From Brienomyrus brachyistius (Eukaryota; Chordata; Actinopteri; Osteoglossiformes; Mormyridae): a stretch of 64,000 nucleotides of DNA. Where the stretch lies: the NCBI RefSeq assembly GCF_023856365.1, contig NC_064551.1, forward strand, positions 16,501,527 through 16,565,526, in the 5' to 3' direction. Made by a program: the position numbers and the translations under genes. Within the stretch, counting starts at the first letter, position 1. Each line of letters opens with the position of its first letter. This document shows positions 1-13,678 of this stretch, one piece after another. Below the pieces are notes generated by a model that was given only the letters and a program-made list of their open reading frames with translations, was not told where the DNA came from and made no database searches.

Positions 1-208
1 GGGCCGTCATGATGCTTAAGCTGTAAATGATCATCCCGGGTGCAGCTGCATGCTAAACCGTTTGGTTATAATCTCTCACCGGTGGTAGGATCTGTGTCGG
101 TTTTTGTCATAAGACTTGTGTGGATCGGATAGAAGATCCGTGTGACAAGCGGATGGGGACTTCATTTGGGTACAAGAGTGGAGAGTGCTTTAGTGCGTGT
201 TTAATGTG

Positions 209-350
209 TGACTCGGTGGGTTAGCGCTCTGTGGCTGTGATCAGAAGGTTGTCAGTTCGAATCCTGTCCTCGGCAGAATAGTCATAGTCTGTTGGGAGCT
301 TGAGCAAGGACTCCAGGGGTGCCTGACGAATGGCTGACCCTTTCTCACCG
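209..350 (+). repeat. tRNA-derived SINE copy
   Basis: A Pol III A-box-like TGGGTTAGCGCT at about 217-228 and a B-box AGTTCGAATCC at 254-264 mark a tRNA-like head. It is followed by the GCTTGAGCAAGGACTCC and GCCTGACGAATGGCTGACC body common in fish SINEs. The 3' border is not clear. Confidence 0.65.
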
Positions 351-3225
351 GAGAGAAGACTGCATGTGATAAGAGGCATTGCAATATACCTGTACTCATA
401 CTTGTGTAAATGACAAAGCATATTCCATTAAAGATGAGTAAATGGGAGACACTGGAGAGAAAAGCAGGTTGTGGATTTGAGGGTAGGATTGGCCAGCTAA
501 AAGCTCTCGCTGCTCCTGGCCCGTGTCTGACTTGGCTGTTAGGAGCAATGTTAGATTTTCTGGATCCAGTGTTTTTGTTTTTTGTTTTTGTCATTGAGTA
601 TGGCTTGTTGACGAATTGGGGAAAAGTCACATTCTGCCGCCAGAGTAGCTGCGATTTGCTGTCATTCAAGCAGCCAGTTGCAAACTGGCAGTGTGGGGGG
701 GTGCGGGTGGCAGTGCGTGTTGTCACCGCTACGCTATGCTGTTGGTGCTAGAGTGACGCTCGCTCGCCCAGTGGATTGTGGGATGTGATTCTCTAACTAG
801 TCCATCTGACGGTAGCGTGTCATAATGAGCGAAATCTGCGATGGGTTCCTCAGCTGACTCCAAAAGTTTACCTGCATTTGGCTTGAAATTGCAGTTTTGT
901 TGTTTTTTTGCTTTTCTAGGGAGATGAAAGTATCAGTCACTGCTAATTCATAAACACTGGAAGCCAAGAAAGGAAATCATTGAGGCCTTTTCAAAAGCAG
1001 ATGGAGATGTGTGTAGTGTGTTGTCCTTTCAATTCTCATAATGTGTCTCTTCAAGACAGCAGACCCATCAAGGGATGACCTCAAGGTGCTTATTTTCTAA
1101 GCAGTGTGACTTCTACATGTGAAAGACGACAGGTGTGAGGAGCCTCTCTGTTTACTTGCCTCTGTTTCCCAAGGCTCGGTGTTGGGGCTGAAGGTGAGAG
1201 GCAGCCTTTTTCGAAGACGTCGTCGATCCTGTGCCCACACAGCTGGTGTATAAGGCTGCATGTGAAGTAAATGAGAAGTCACTGTGTGCAGTGTAATTTC
1301 CAAATAAGGCTTTCTACATCTTGCAGCAGGTGTTTGGTTTGAGATTTGAGGCCCGGTCATCATTCCTAGCCTTAAGCTCTAGATATTGCCCAGGCCTTAC
1401 AGCTAGAGTGCTTTCCTGCAGACACCCTGGAGTCCAGCTGTTTGCTCTATTTGCATCTGCATCCTGTCTTCACCATCCATAGGGTTCTCTATGGAAGGCA
1501 GTGGTGTTTGCAGCAGACACTATCTTCCAGATGAGTGGTGCTCTAATAAGCCACAGGTACCTCTTAAACATGGCTGTGCATGTTCTGAGACAGGCTGATG
1601 GCAGATTATCAGATGGCAAACTGTATACTCTTGTCGGCTGTTATCATTCTGGTCTGATCCCAGCAGCTGATTGTGGCGTTTAATGTCCAGCCAATAAGTC
1701 AGATTCTTTGGGATTTGCATAAATTCACCAGTGGCCGTTTTGGGATTTTCCCGGAAGCTCCAAAACATTGTTCCACTTTCAAGCTCTGCAGCCACTTTGT
1801 GTTTTATCTGTCAATTTGGACTTGGACCCTACAGTTAGGGTGCTCATCATGCAATGCCACCACCCTGTGGGATCTCTACTCCTGTGCTTGGAGTCTGGTT
1901 TAGCCCTGATGTGACGCTTTATGACCGCCTAGTGTGTTGCCAGTGAAATGTTGCTCTGAATCCTGATTGGTTGGTAGCAAACTACATTGGCGGAGGTTGC
2001 AGTTCGGTCCCTGTGAGCCCTGTGATCTAAGATGAGGCTGCCGGGTTCCTCACCCTTATCTGGGAAATAGCAGGACCGTGATTGGACAGGAGCGAGTGAC
2101 TCTTGGCCCCGGATGTGTGTCTGACAGCTCAGACAGACCGGCGTGTATGCCTGTCTTGTGCCCTTCGGTGATTTGGTGGAAAGTAGAACATTAAATATCC
2201 CGTATGTCAACATGTCAGCATCCTGACATCGCTGGTCCATGGAACAGGTCAGAGAGGGTCCTGTTACTGTACCACACTCAGGGGTTCTACAAGCAGGTGC
2301 TTCAGAGAGAATAAACATTTTTCAAGCGTTGTCATTACACCACTCTCTGGGTAACAAAGACCTGAATAAGGGGGATCCATCAAAGTGATGTTTTGTGGCT
2401 TGGGGAAATCTCATCATTTATGGTGCTCCTGTCTTCTGAAAGACCTTACGATAGGTCTGCTGTTCATTGTCAGGCTTTGTATCCTGGGTTTCACTTGTAA
2501 ATTTGATCAGCTTCGTATCTGACGCTGGAAGGAGCTTGTCGAGGTTGCACCCTCCCCTGCCAGATGTTCAAGCTCTCAATTCCTTTATTGGTGTGTTTGT
2601 TTGTTCGTTTTCTTCCTCACGGGGCTGGAATGAACTCAAGGTAGAAATAAGGTAGAAATATGAAATGCTTTTCCCCTGGGTAAATATCCCAGGTTTGTGT
2701 CATTTATTAAAAAGTGAACTTAAAACTCAAACACAGAACAAGGTAAAGAGAACACAGTGACTCCGTAATGGCACTAACTTATTTCCTCAAGGATTTCCTG
2801 TGGAACTTTGGGGAAAAAAGCCATAATAATCCTTTATAGACTGTGATGATTAAGAGGGGCCTGTTAATTCCACTCGCCGCCCCTCCAGTTGTCCTTTTAC
2901 TCAGATTTTGGCTTTCTGGGGATAGATTAGATCAAATTAGACCTTGTATCACTGCATCAACAACGATAAAACAATGTTGGCTTGATAGCGGCATCTGTTC
3001 ACTCTACCACCGCCAAATCTTTGCATAAATTCTTCAAATGTGTCCAGACGACATGAATCTTATCGGGTTGAGGCGGCGTCGCCTTGGAGCGCGGCCCCCC
3101 AGGAGAATGAGCACCTTAAGGGAGGGGAGGGAGGGGGGGGCGAGCACGTAGAGAGCGATATTATGATTGCTCCATTGTTGTGTTGCCAAGATTGCTGCGT
3201 CTGTGAGCTGTTAAGAAATCCATGT

Positions 3226-3460
3226 CAGTGAGCCGCTTCTGTGAGCCGTCGAGGAAGCCACATCTGAGCTGTTGAGGAAACTACGTTGGTGAGTCACATC
3301 TGTGAGCCGTTCGAGAGCTGGACTGGAAGAGCCTCATCAGTGAGCCATCAAAGTAGAGCCACTTTGATTTTCTGACTTCACCTGTGTTCAAGTGCATCTG
3401 TGAGGCGCATTGAGAGCTGTATCTGTGAGCTGTCGAGAGAGGCTACTATTGTGACTAGCA
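3226..3460. repeat. Degenerate GTGAGCC minisatellite
   Basis: Repeated irregular variants of TGTGAGCCGTCGAGGA and TGAGCTGTTGAGGA at spacings of roughly 30-60 bp. Strongly decayed. Confidence 0.45.
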
Positions 3461-4623
3461 TCTGACATCAGGCCTTAATCCCATCAGCTTCCTCCCTCCG
3501 GCCCCAATCCAGCACCTGCCCGCTGGGCTACACTGTAACCATCCAGGTTACCGTCACAGATCAGCACCTGAGGGTAAATTTCCCTGAATTTCCCAGAAAG
3601 GCACCGCATGTCTACTTTTGTCACAATCTGTTGCACAAGGGGGAATAAAGAGGCTGTGGTTACTGCGGTTACCGTGTACAGCACTGCTCATGCCAAACAA
3701 GGTCGGGTACCTTTTCACGACCATAGAGACAAGCCTGACTGGAGGAACGTGTTCAGGTTGGGATTCCTATTGTGTCGGTGTCGATAGAGATTGTAATATA
3801 AGTGCTAATCAGTCTGGCGGCTCGTTATCCACATGCACTGACGACCCATTTACTTGGGATGTTTACCCAACGAGACCCACAAGACGCGTTAATAATGGGG
3901 TGGGGGGGTGTGTAGTTGGGCAGGAGGGGGACGCAACAGTGACACGGGTGTAATATGTGCAGTCAAGCTTGCTTTATTATAGCTGTTTAATTATCTGAAT
4001 CTGCTCTCTGGCCCAGTAGGGGTCAGCAGTGAGAGCTGGAGGTATGTGGCAGGAGGTGGAGGCGGGGGGTCATGAGTGGTGGGGGGAGGTTGTGCTACCT
4101 GCTGTTCAGAGCAGTTTCTGAAAATACTGCATGTGGACAGTTGTTAACTTGCTGGCATTACCCACACATTCCATAAAGGATTTTTTTATTACTAAGAGGT
4201 CTGGGCAGTGGTTTGCGGGGACCACTGCTTCCTGCCTGCGTTTGATTAATCTCATGGTAATATTCAGAAATATTCTGACGAATGATCCGTAAGCAGTTCT
4301 GGCAGGTTGGGGACCACTAGTTTCATAGAGCGGCGCGTCACGGTGCTTTAATCACTCTGATCGCGAGTTTCCAGACAGATGCCCCAGTAGAGCTCCTCGG
4401 TAATGAGCCGGTCACCTAAGATCTGGAGAGTGGTGGAGCACCCCTGCTTCTAAACGAGTGCCATATGGATTTTTCTGCATACTGGCTCTGCGTTGCTCTC
4501 GCCGGGGTGGTCGCACTCTGTAGTTTGTCGCTGCACCTTGGCGTGAGCTGTGTAAGGAGTCTTTATCAGGCAGTCTCCCGTAGGACCTAGTTTGACATAC
4601 GCTGTTGACTGGTAACTGGTTAA

Positions 4624-4624
<1 letters not shown>

Positions 4625-4712
<88 letters not shown>

Positions 4713-4720
4713 ACAGACAG
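4625..4720. repeat. (CA)n microsatellite
   Basis: About 40 uninterrupted CA units with an impure right edge. Long open frames on both strands here are artefacts of this repeat. Confidence 0.97.
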
Positions 4721-5666
4721 AGTTTAAAGTGGTTGACTTTTTAAATGATAATTTCTTATTTAGTTTATAAGTAGTGATTGACTGCATTGCCTGGTAGGAA
4801 GACATATCTTTACGTTGTGATAAAAATGGCTATTATGGTGCTGTCTTTCTGTACACTACTGTCAGTCTCACAGCGAAGGCCCTCACTGAAAGGTGATGTT
4901 CAGTGATAGTGGGAGCTTGGTGCTGCTGCGGGGGTGGGCCTAAGGGGGGCGCAGTCTTGTGGTCACCACACTTTTTGACCTGGATTATACCCTGAATGTT
5001 TCAAAGAGGGTAGAGCTCAGTGATTCAACCACCTTGGCCCCGCCCTCCGTCTTCCACGCTACTATTCAGTGACGTGATCCATGCCGCTGTGTGCACTTCC
5101 GGCTCCTACCGCTCGTCCTCACTGATGCTGTCCTTGATAGCAGATTGGAGGGACGTGTATTTCGTGTTCAGTCCACCCAACCGCTTTCCTGACTGCATTC
5201 ATTAGAATCGGGCTTGCCCTACGTTTCTCGGCGCGTGCTCCTGGGACGTCGGCTGGCTGCAGTGCTAATTGGCCTGGCCCGTAGGCATCGTATCCCCAGC
5301 CGAATAGCAGGCTGCCCGTGCCGCTAAGCTGGCTGTCTGTAGGACGTTTGGGTGCCTGCCGTTCTGCCGTGTTGTGTCTGCAGACTGGGTCCCATATGAC
5401 TCTGGAGTCTCTAACTGGGCTTACGGTTCTGGGGGCAGAAATGACCTTTCGATCAAGGACAGCTGTGGTCGTCCTGAGGGTCCTGACTTTTACCCATGCC
5501 GTGCAGGATCAGCTGTGCGCCAATACCTGGAGTCCGCAAGGCACTCGTGTCCCTGGGGGGCCTGAGATGCTGTCCTGTTAGTAGGAGCTCAGTTCATAAT
5601 GGACTTGTGTTCTGCGCGTGGTACGTTCTCTGTCTTCTGATACGGTCTCACTTCTCTCCATTACAA

Positions 5667-5676
5667 TTATTATTAT

Positions 5677-5708
<32 letters not shown>

Positions 5709-5709
5709 T
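5667..5709. repeat. (TAT/TAG)n microsatellite
   Basis: TAT units turn into about 12 TAG units, directly next to the tail of the SINE at 5710. This position is typical of SINE-associated microsatellites. Confidence 0.9.
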
Positions 5710-5920
5710 AATTACATTTATTTACTAGACACTTTTATTCAAAGGGATGTACATTTTGAGAAAGCAAAATCGGTCAGTCCATGGAGCAACTGGGGAGTTA
5801 AGGGCTTTGCTCAGGAGCCCAAAGATGAACTCACTTTGCAAACCCTGGAGTTTGAACCAGCAACGTTCAATTCACTGGCACAGCATCCAAACTCTCTGTG
5901 CCCCACACCATCCCAGCACA
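5710..5920 (-). repeat. tRNA-headed SINE with L2-like tail
   Basis: On the - strand a tRNA-like head (B-box like GGTTCAAACTCC) is followed by a body and a 3' tail resembling TTTGAATAAAAGTGTCTAGT. This is a diverged form of the fish SINE/L2 tail (TTTGGATAAAAGCGTCTGCT). Confidence 0.65.
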
Positions 5921-8900
5921 GGTAGACCTTATTTTGGGAGAGTGTCTGTCTGTTTTACTGTAGTTATAGCAGACCCTCGTCAGGGAGAGTCTGTTGTCTG
6001 TGACTCTCTAGATAAGCAGACTTAATTCAAGGAGTCTCTTTCTGTCTGTATCTTTCTCTTCAGTGTATGGCCGTCTGTCTGGTCTCACCAGCAAGCTGGG
6101 GATCCGCTTCCTGTCCAGTGTAACCTCTCGCTGATTCCTTCCTACATGTCCACCCATTTAGTCCACCCTGCCAACTCTTGGTCCATTGGCCCTTAATTTT
6201 CACGTAACCCTTCCAGGGCTGGCGGCAGCCAAAAAAAGGGCAAGTGGCTCCAATTTCCGAAAGCAGGCGCGGGATGTCGGCTGGATGGGGATGGGACCGT
6301 TTCTGGCAGGTTAATTTGCATTATCACCTTGATCCCTTCAGCAGTGCCACTCTAGAGCCGAGCTGACTGCTGTGACTTATTCTCCAAATGAGGCCATTGT
6401 TATTCCAGCCGAGTCGCCGGGTGCCCCCGCTGCACGCCGAGGACGGGGCGGGCAGAGCCAAGATTTTCCTCCAGTTTTAAGGGAATCCAATGTATCCATT
6501 AACCTCCTGTAACGTAATAACCCAGGAGTCAGGACTCATTATCTGCAAACATATTTGGACGGGAATTCTGGCTGGTTCTCCCTCTTGGATATTGCTGAAA
6601 ATGCTCTCTTCCCCACTGGTGGCCCAAAGAGATTTGTCGGGTCAGGTGACTGATGTCCCAGTAAAGGGACACTGGCCTTGATGTGGAGGTTACTGGTGAA
6701 GCCGTCAGACTGCTCTGCTCGATGCCCAGATGGCCCAGGGGGCATTTGTGCATAAGAGAGCCACTGGTGGTGATTTCTAGAGACGGACAGAGCCTTCGGC
6801 AGCAGTAGATCTCATCGCTTCGTTCTGGGGACTCAAAACCAGCATCACATCTTATTATGACTCGGATGACACTCTACTGTTTTCAGATATCACCCTGAAC
6901 TTTCACCCAGCTCGTATTTCTATCGACAGGCTTCTGCATGCAACCGCATGAGCTCTCACCAGCAGCTTCATCCAGTCAATATTTCATTATCGTTGCAAAT
7001 TACAAGGTGCAGTTTTTTATGATCATCATTATTATTAATTATATAAATAAACTTTCCCTGCTGTGGTTCTAGCAGGGAAAAGTTTTAGGGTAGGGAGGAT
7101 AGTAAGGTGAGGTGCCCTGTGTGGGCAGAGCTGAGACTGCATCGTCCGGCTGGCGGTTTTTTTAGCGATTCAGGACCTGGGACGTAAACACTCCAACCCC
7201 CCCTCCCCCCAGCATGAGCTGTACCTCCCCTTCTGTGTCTTTGTCCTCTGTGGCTGAGTGTGAAAGTGCCTCTTACAACACGCCAATGCGCAAGCCAAAC
7301 ACAGCTCGCCCCTCTTAGGCAGGTGTGCTGGACGAGGGCTAGATGTGTAAGGTAGGGGGCTCACTGCTGGCTTGGTGTGCCATGGGACCGGGAGCACTGT
7401 TCCCCATCGAGCTCATTTGGGTCATTGAAAAACACAGTCCATGTTGTGCGGACATCCCCTCCCAGCCAAAATCATCTAATAACATTCCCAGCATGGGCGA
7501 GAGACCAGAGTGGCATTTATTTATTTTTTAATACTTAAAGCCTGAACACATTAATTCTGTACAGCATCCAGAAACACCTCCTCGTCTTATGGTTGTGCTG
7601 CCGGAGCTCCATCAGAGAGACCCCCTCTCATTACCCATTATTCCCTGAGGCCAGCCTGGCCTGAAACGGACCGTGTCTTTCCCCGTGAGATGGGCAGGTT
7701 AATTTGCAGTGAAGCATCCAGCCCTTTTTTAAAATGCGTCCTATTCAAATTTTTTTTTTATTATTATTTTTTTTTAAGTTATCCCCTGCCCTCTTCGAAG
7801 GTGTGTGTGTTTGTGTGTTCCAGATATACCTTACCGTGTGGGGACCAAATGTATTCAAAAAATGAATACCCACTATTTTTTGTTTTTAAACAGCAATTAC
7901 ATGCATGTCATGTGCAAATCACCTTTCCAGCGGGTTTACGACATGAGTGAATCTAAGTTTGCTGACCCTTCTAAAGGCCTTACTGAGAACCGGCCATTTT
8001 TCAATTTCCAGATTCCTTAATGGGAATCTCCTGATATTTTTGGGTGTTTAGAATTAGATGATGATATATCTGTCCCTGGTGTGTCGAGCCGAGTGAGGTT
8101 TAGGATCTGCTCGCATCATGACTGCTTTCCCATGCAAAAATTAAACTTAAAAAAAAATGATTCAGAAGACCTCAGGGTCGACATTGAGGTTCTCCTGTAC
8201 AATGCAATACGCGCCAGTCATAAAGGTCAGTCATTTTACACCGCTATCAGTAGCTGAGGTTATAGCTATTGGGGTCTCTTGAGCACATCGCTGAATCACT
8301 CGATTTGAGGCCTGATATCTCAGAAGTGTGAGTGCAGTCAAACTCTGGTCTGAGGGACATCTGCCCCTGCCATATAGTTTGTGGACCATGACCTCAAGTA
8401 ATATCATCTGTTATCATGGGCTTATCTTTCTGTCCCATCTTTTGTAAGGAATCCATGCATTCTTCAGAAAGTCGACAAATTTTCTCAGATTTGGAGCTTT
8501 TCTATCGCAACTCGTGCTCCAAATCATTTTTCCCCATTTCTGCATGCCACCATGCTCAGCCTCCTCCTGTGAGATGGCTCTGTGTAGATCGATGGTCAGG
8601 TATGTATCCCATAGGCTTTGTCAGAACCCCAGGTCTCTTAGCAACCATTTTACAATACTAAGGCTAATATTAGTAGTATCCTGCCTGGGTGTTTGGGTAT
8701 TTAACTCCTGTTAGCCTGCATTGTTCGTACTCATCTCCCCTTGTGAAACTGGTTTTTCATGATACAACAAGATGACTTCCTGTCGTGTTGCTGGCTTGCA
8801 CTATGACCTCACTAGCTCGATTTGAGTTTTCTGTCTGTCTGGTGACTTTGTAATCCACACAGAGCCTCCCTGTGTACTGAATCGACTCCTCGGCGGACTG

Positions 8901-9112
8901 CAACATAACATGCCTGTTGTGCATGTTGGCCATGACCACTTGCCGGGAACAAGTAGCGTGTTGGCCCTCCTTCCCCTCATCTGGAGTAGTACTGCTCCCT
9001 TCTTCAGTTAACTTAGCCAGGATAATGTCATTTCGGCTGATACTTAATCATGGGGTCTTTGTAATAAATCAGACTGGATTGTAATGTGCATTAAAACCTT
9101 GAGCATAACAGC

Positions 9113-9858
9113 TGTGAACTCATCCTTATAACACTTCAGACTGTGATAGCTGTGATCCCGTCCTTATAATGTGATGTGTGTGCAGCTCGTACTGGCAACG
9201 GTGAGAGCTGTCAACCCATCCTTTTAACTTGATGCTAGAGACGGTGAGAGCCGCGATATCGTCCTTATAACGTGATGCGTGTGGCTTGTACTCGAGACGG
9301 CGAGAGCCGTGATCTCGTCCTTATAACGTGATGCGTGTGGCTTGTACTCGAGACGGTGAGAGCCGCGATATCGTCCTTATAACGTGATGCGTGTGTCTTG
9401 TACTCGAGACGGTGAGAGCCGCGATATCGTCCTTATAACGTGATGCGTGTGGCTTGTACTCGAGACGGTGAGAGCCGGGGTCTCGTCCTTATAACGTGAT
9501 GCGTGTGGCTTGTACTCGAGGCGGTGAGAACCGCGATCTCGTCCTTATAACGTGATGCGTGTGGCTTGTACTCGAGGCGGTGAGAGCCGGGATCTCGTCC
9601 TTATAACGTGATGCGCGTGGCTTGTACTCGAGGCGGCGAGAGCCGGGATCTCGTCCTTATAACGTGATGCGCGTGGCTTGTACTCGAGACGGTGAGAGCC
9701 GGGATCTCGTCCTTATAACGTGATAGCGTGGCTTGTACTCGAGGCGGTGAGAGCCGCGATCTCGTCCTTATAACGTGATGCGCGTGGCTTGTACTCGAGG
9801 CGGTGAGAACCGCGATCTCGTCCTTAACGTGATGCGCGTGGCTTGTACTCGAGACGGT
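9113..9858. repeat. 56-bp minisatellite, 11 regular plus about 3 decayed units
   Basis: The core CCTTATAACGTGATGCG recurs near 9262, 9318, 9374, 9430, 9486, 9542, 9598, 9654, 9710, 9765 and 9821, so the period is 56 with one 55. Each unit carries CTTGTACTCGAG and GGTGAGAGCCGCGAT. Upstream copies near 9122, 9162 and 9220 are divergent. CpG-rich compared with its surroundings. Confidence 0.95.
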
Positions 9859-11250
9859 GTAGACATGCTCATCAGGCTGCAGTTTTTCATTTCCAGCATT
9901 AAGGCCTTTGTTTTGTACATCTGTACACCCAGTCTGTGGATAATCTGATTTTGAAAGGTTTTAAGATGAGGTCTCGGTAAACGCTGATGACTGAATAGAT
10001 CACAGTGGTTACATTGGAAAGTTAAAGATGAAACACTCCTTAATGAAGAATGTGCCACGTCTGGATTTCTTGGCGTCGTATCACAGAGCCTCCCTCATAA
10101 TGTGGCATCTGCCCCATGACCCCATAGATCTGCCATTATTTGTCCAGTTTGGATGCTACACCCTTCCCAACCCATGTGTGAAGGGCACCAGGAGCGGGCA
10201 GATCTATACTGCAGGGCATAGGGGGTCATGATCCCAAAGTGAAGTTTGCCTCGGGGGCACTGCTGGCTTCACACATCCCATCTCCTGACAGGACTTTTGA
10301 TTTGGTGAAAATGGGGGACATGCAAGAGAGGGTAGGAGTCCGTTGCTCATTTTTAGAGTGTATGCATTGATGTCCTTTTCCCCCGGAACACGCCCCCTTA
10401 GACAGACTGCGAGGCAAAACATTGTGCAATATGGCTGATTTTATTCAGGGAAACTGCAAAACAAAGGATTATTTACTTAAATTTAAAGGAATTCGGACAC
10501 CTTACCGTAGGACCAGTGGACCATGGACATTCATATATGTCCAGGAGTTTGATTTCCTGACACCATATCTTGTAGAAAGTAACCTGGCTAACTCTCTAAA
10601 TTTGCTCTGACATGCAGCCCCGTGTAAGGAAAATTGTTTGTGGAACATGTTCATCATGGATTTTTAATAAATGCTGACAAGACCTTAAGTTACAGAGAAT
10701 CAGTCGTACAACGGCTCTTGCACATGTGTTTTTTCTGGCATATAGGCTGAACGCTAACGCTGCCACTCATTTTAAAAAAATTTTTGCCACTCAGTGGGTG
10801 TAACCGCCATGACTTCCCTCTACTGTGACATCATGTGCATACCATCTACCCAAGTCACATCAGGAGTAGGACTGTTGAAGCCTGCTGAAGATAAAGCACT
10901 AGAATGCTGTATGCTGAAAATGGCAACATCGTGAATGATTCATTTACCATATTTACACTAACAAAGAATAATTTATCATATAATTTATCAAATGTAAATC
11001 TGTAATTGAGCAAATTACTTTGCTCTTTACTTGAGCGTATCTGAGAATGTAGCTGTTCTTTTCTGGCTGTGCTGCGCTGTTTTCAGAGGGAAATGGCAGG
11101 CCTGTGAATGAGGTTTAATTCCTGAGGTGTGTTTGGGGGTGACCAGTGAAGGGTCACAGTAGTGCATCTAGGACAAGATCCCCTCACTGTTTTCATGGAT
11201 TGTCATGTTATGAATCCATAGTGGTTTAATTTGGTTACTGAGCACATTTT

Positions 11251-11253
<3 letters not shown>

Positions 11254-11295
<42 letters not shown>
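11254..11295. repeat. (GT)n microsatellite
   Basis: About 20 GT units. Confidence 0.95.
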
Positions 11296-11296
<1 letters not shown>

Positions 11297-12194
11297 TTTT
11301 AAATATAAAATACAGAGAGAAGCATACATGACAATGAGTCATGCAACTGAAAGCATTTATAATGCTGCGTTACTTTTACCTGAGGTTAGAACTCGGAACT
11401 GGGAATTACGTCACACACACAAGGTAAATGTGTTCTAGTACAACAAGTTTGAAAAGCCATTTAACAATTCCAGGGACCTTTTTCAAAAGGCAAGATTTCT
11501 TGCTTAGCTGGACAACTTCTCAGATTTAAGGTACCTCGATTAATGGTATTAAACAGTGTAAAACTACAGCTTTCACTTCTATTGATAAAGGGTGCCGCCA
11601 TCTTGGATTCTGAGCTCGGGGTTGTGTCAATTCCTCCGAGTTCCTGAGTTGGAATTCCGACTTCAGGGGAGCGTTCCAGTTGGAAGTTTCCGAGTTCAAA
11701 TGGAACGCAGCATGAGAAAAGACTCATTTGGGGCAGTGGGCAGATGTGATTGTTTACAGCTTTTTGGGAATTAAGAAACATTCGTATCGACATGAGCAAG
11801 AACCGATTAGTGTCCCTTCTTTTTGGCATATCAAAATCTGTATCTTTATAAACGTGCAAACAGAACATTCCACGGTAGAAAGTGCCCCGTTACAGTAACA
11901 TGAAAAATAAAACAGATGATAGTTTTAAGGGTGAAGTTTTGATACTTTGTATTATGGTATCTTGTTTCAGCCAAATGGCAGCAGGTAAATGTGTTCTGTC
12001 CTGGGCAAACCAGTGCCTGGTCATTGTTGTGCATTAGAACGAAGCCTTCATTTTAATGGCTTGAGGAAAATGTGGAACCTTTGGCCTTTGGCAGCTAGGA
12101 GTCCTTGAACTTCAGCCTATCCTACAGCATCAGCGTTAAAAGCACTCACATTAAAATATGCTCCTCAAGCTATGTGCAAGTGAGTGAGGGAAAG

Positions 12195-12213
12195 AAAAGA
12201 AAAAAAAAAAAAT

Positions 12214-12271
<58 letters not shown>
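12195..12271. repeat. A-run followed by (TA)n microsatellite
   Basis: An A-rich run, AAT units and then about 26 TA units. Possibly the old tail of a retroposon. Confidence 0.93.
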
Positions 12272-12274
<3 letters not shown>

Positions 12275-13162
12275 TCTGCTGAAGCCCATGGTGAAATGTT
12301 TTTGAGGAGTGGAATCTTTTCCAGACAGGCATTTCTCCCCCCTACCGCTGATTCAGTGCTTGAGCATGAACTCTAATTTTGTCTACCAGTCACTAAAACA
12401 TTTACCAATATTGGATTTTTCAGTCATAATTGTCTGACTGTGCTCATTTGCTGTGAATATTAAGAGAGGATTGATTAACCAGTGTTTCTCGGATGATGTC
12501 ACCAGCAAGGTGCGATGAAGTTGAAGTGCTCCCCCAGCATTGGTCCTGTTTCTAATTGCTTCCTCATAATTATTTTATCTTTATGGCAGAGCATAAAACC
12601 AAACTAATGTGCCAGCCATGGATTTACCTTTATGGTTGGTGTCACCGGGCTTGTTTCCTGTCCCCATCCCAGCTTCCAGCTTGTTTTCTGCCCTGCCTCT
12701 CGTCTGTCTGTTCAGCACATGGTCGGTGTTAGATTATATCTGAAGGGCTTCTAGTTCAATACAATCGATTTCACTGACAAAAAGCAATTGTCTGCAAGGT
12801 GGGTGGGTCGAGGGGTGGTGGGCGCGGGGAGGTAGATTTAATTGCCTTCACGGTAATTATGAGTACATCTTTTTTTTTTTCATTCAGTAGCTTTGGCGCC
12901 TAATCTAGTAGGACCAATGCTGGGAAATAGCAAAACAGGGAATTTTATTCATTTATTCTGAATATTTGGTTGCTGTTACTTTCAATTAATGCATTTCAGG
13001 CTCATTTAAAAGAAATTAAGCAAGTAGCTTTTGTGCATTAGGATTTTCCATTTACTAATTGTTTATAGAATGGACTCATTTCTAGCATTTCATTGTACTG
13101 AAAAATGCTTAATGTGGTTCTTTGCGAAGGGTTGAGAACCATGCTTAATGTTCTGATCACAG

Positions 13163-13678
13163 ATCAGATCAAGCGCAAGGCGAAGAGGAGGCCCTCGTGG
13201 GGGAGGGGAATCATCCGCAAGAAGAGGACCTACCTGAAAAAGGAGGAGGTCGAAGGGGAGGAGCCCGAGGAAGGGCTTGAGTCTGGTGGTGGACTGGAGG
13301 CCGATGATGTGCCCGATGAGTCGAACACAGCCGGACCAAGCGATTCCTGTCTGACCCAGGACGAAGATTCATGCGATACGACGGACGCCACACAAGGCGG
13401 GCCTCAGCCCAATGGGTATGCACTGTCAACTGAAGAGGAGAGCTCTAACGAGCCACCCGTGGGTCTCCTGGGCCCCCAGTCTGAAGCAGAGCAAGCATCT
13501 CTGCCTGGCAGGCCTCAGGAGTGCATGAACGGGGACGAGTCACTGGACAGCTTGGACAGCGAGGCCAACAAGAGGAGCTCCGAGGGAGGTGGGGAGGAGG
13601 CAGCTGAGGATGGCGAAAGTGCCGGGGAGCCCAAGAGCTCAGCACAGGAAGCCAGTGACGGTGATCTCGACAAGGAAG
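13163..13678 (+). CDS. ATAD2B: ATAD2B coding exon, post-bromodomain charged linker
   Basis: This 516-bp exon encodes about 172 residues. It starts with a basic stretch (KRKAKRRPSWGRG, then RKKRTYLKK) that could act as a nuclear localisation or nucleic-acid contact region. A long acidic, Ser/Gly-rich low-complexity part follows (EVEGEEPEEGLE, SLDSLDSEANKRSSEGGG, EEAAEDGESAGE). The frame is open from 13105, but an in-frame TGA at 13099 forces the exon to begin later. I chose the acceptor CACAG ending at 13162; a second AG at 13167 is possible and both have a poor pyrimidine tract. The donor is AAG|GTAAAA, splitting a Gly codon after its first base (phase 1). GC and CpG content is higher than in the flanking intron. 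The exact 5' edge is uncertain. Confidence 0.8.

Larger units (their letters stand above)
1..13162 (+). other. ATAD2B intron (5' end outside window)
   Basis: I found no coding exon with compatible splice sites. It holds a tRNA-SINE (209-350), a degenerate GTGAGCC tandem (3226-3460), CA, TAG, GT and TA microsatellites, an L2-tailed SINE (5710-5920), the 56-bp minisatellite (9113-9858), a GTCCCCAC-type MITE fragment (about 7800-7860) and a possible conserved block at 6200-6500. Very short exons could be missed. Confidence 0.6.

Noticed and set aside
1501..1683. + strand frame with kelch-like string DGKLYTLVG
   Set aside because: Single short match, wrong strand for KLHL29, no further blade pattern and no suitable splice context. 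Chance.
4412..4805. Cys/Val-rich open frames
   Set aside because: Direct translation of the (CA)n microsatellite.
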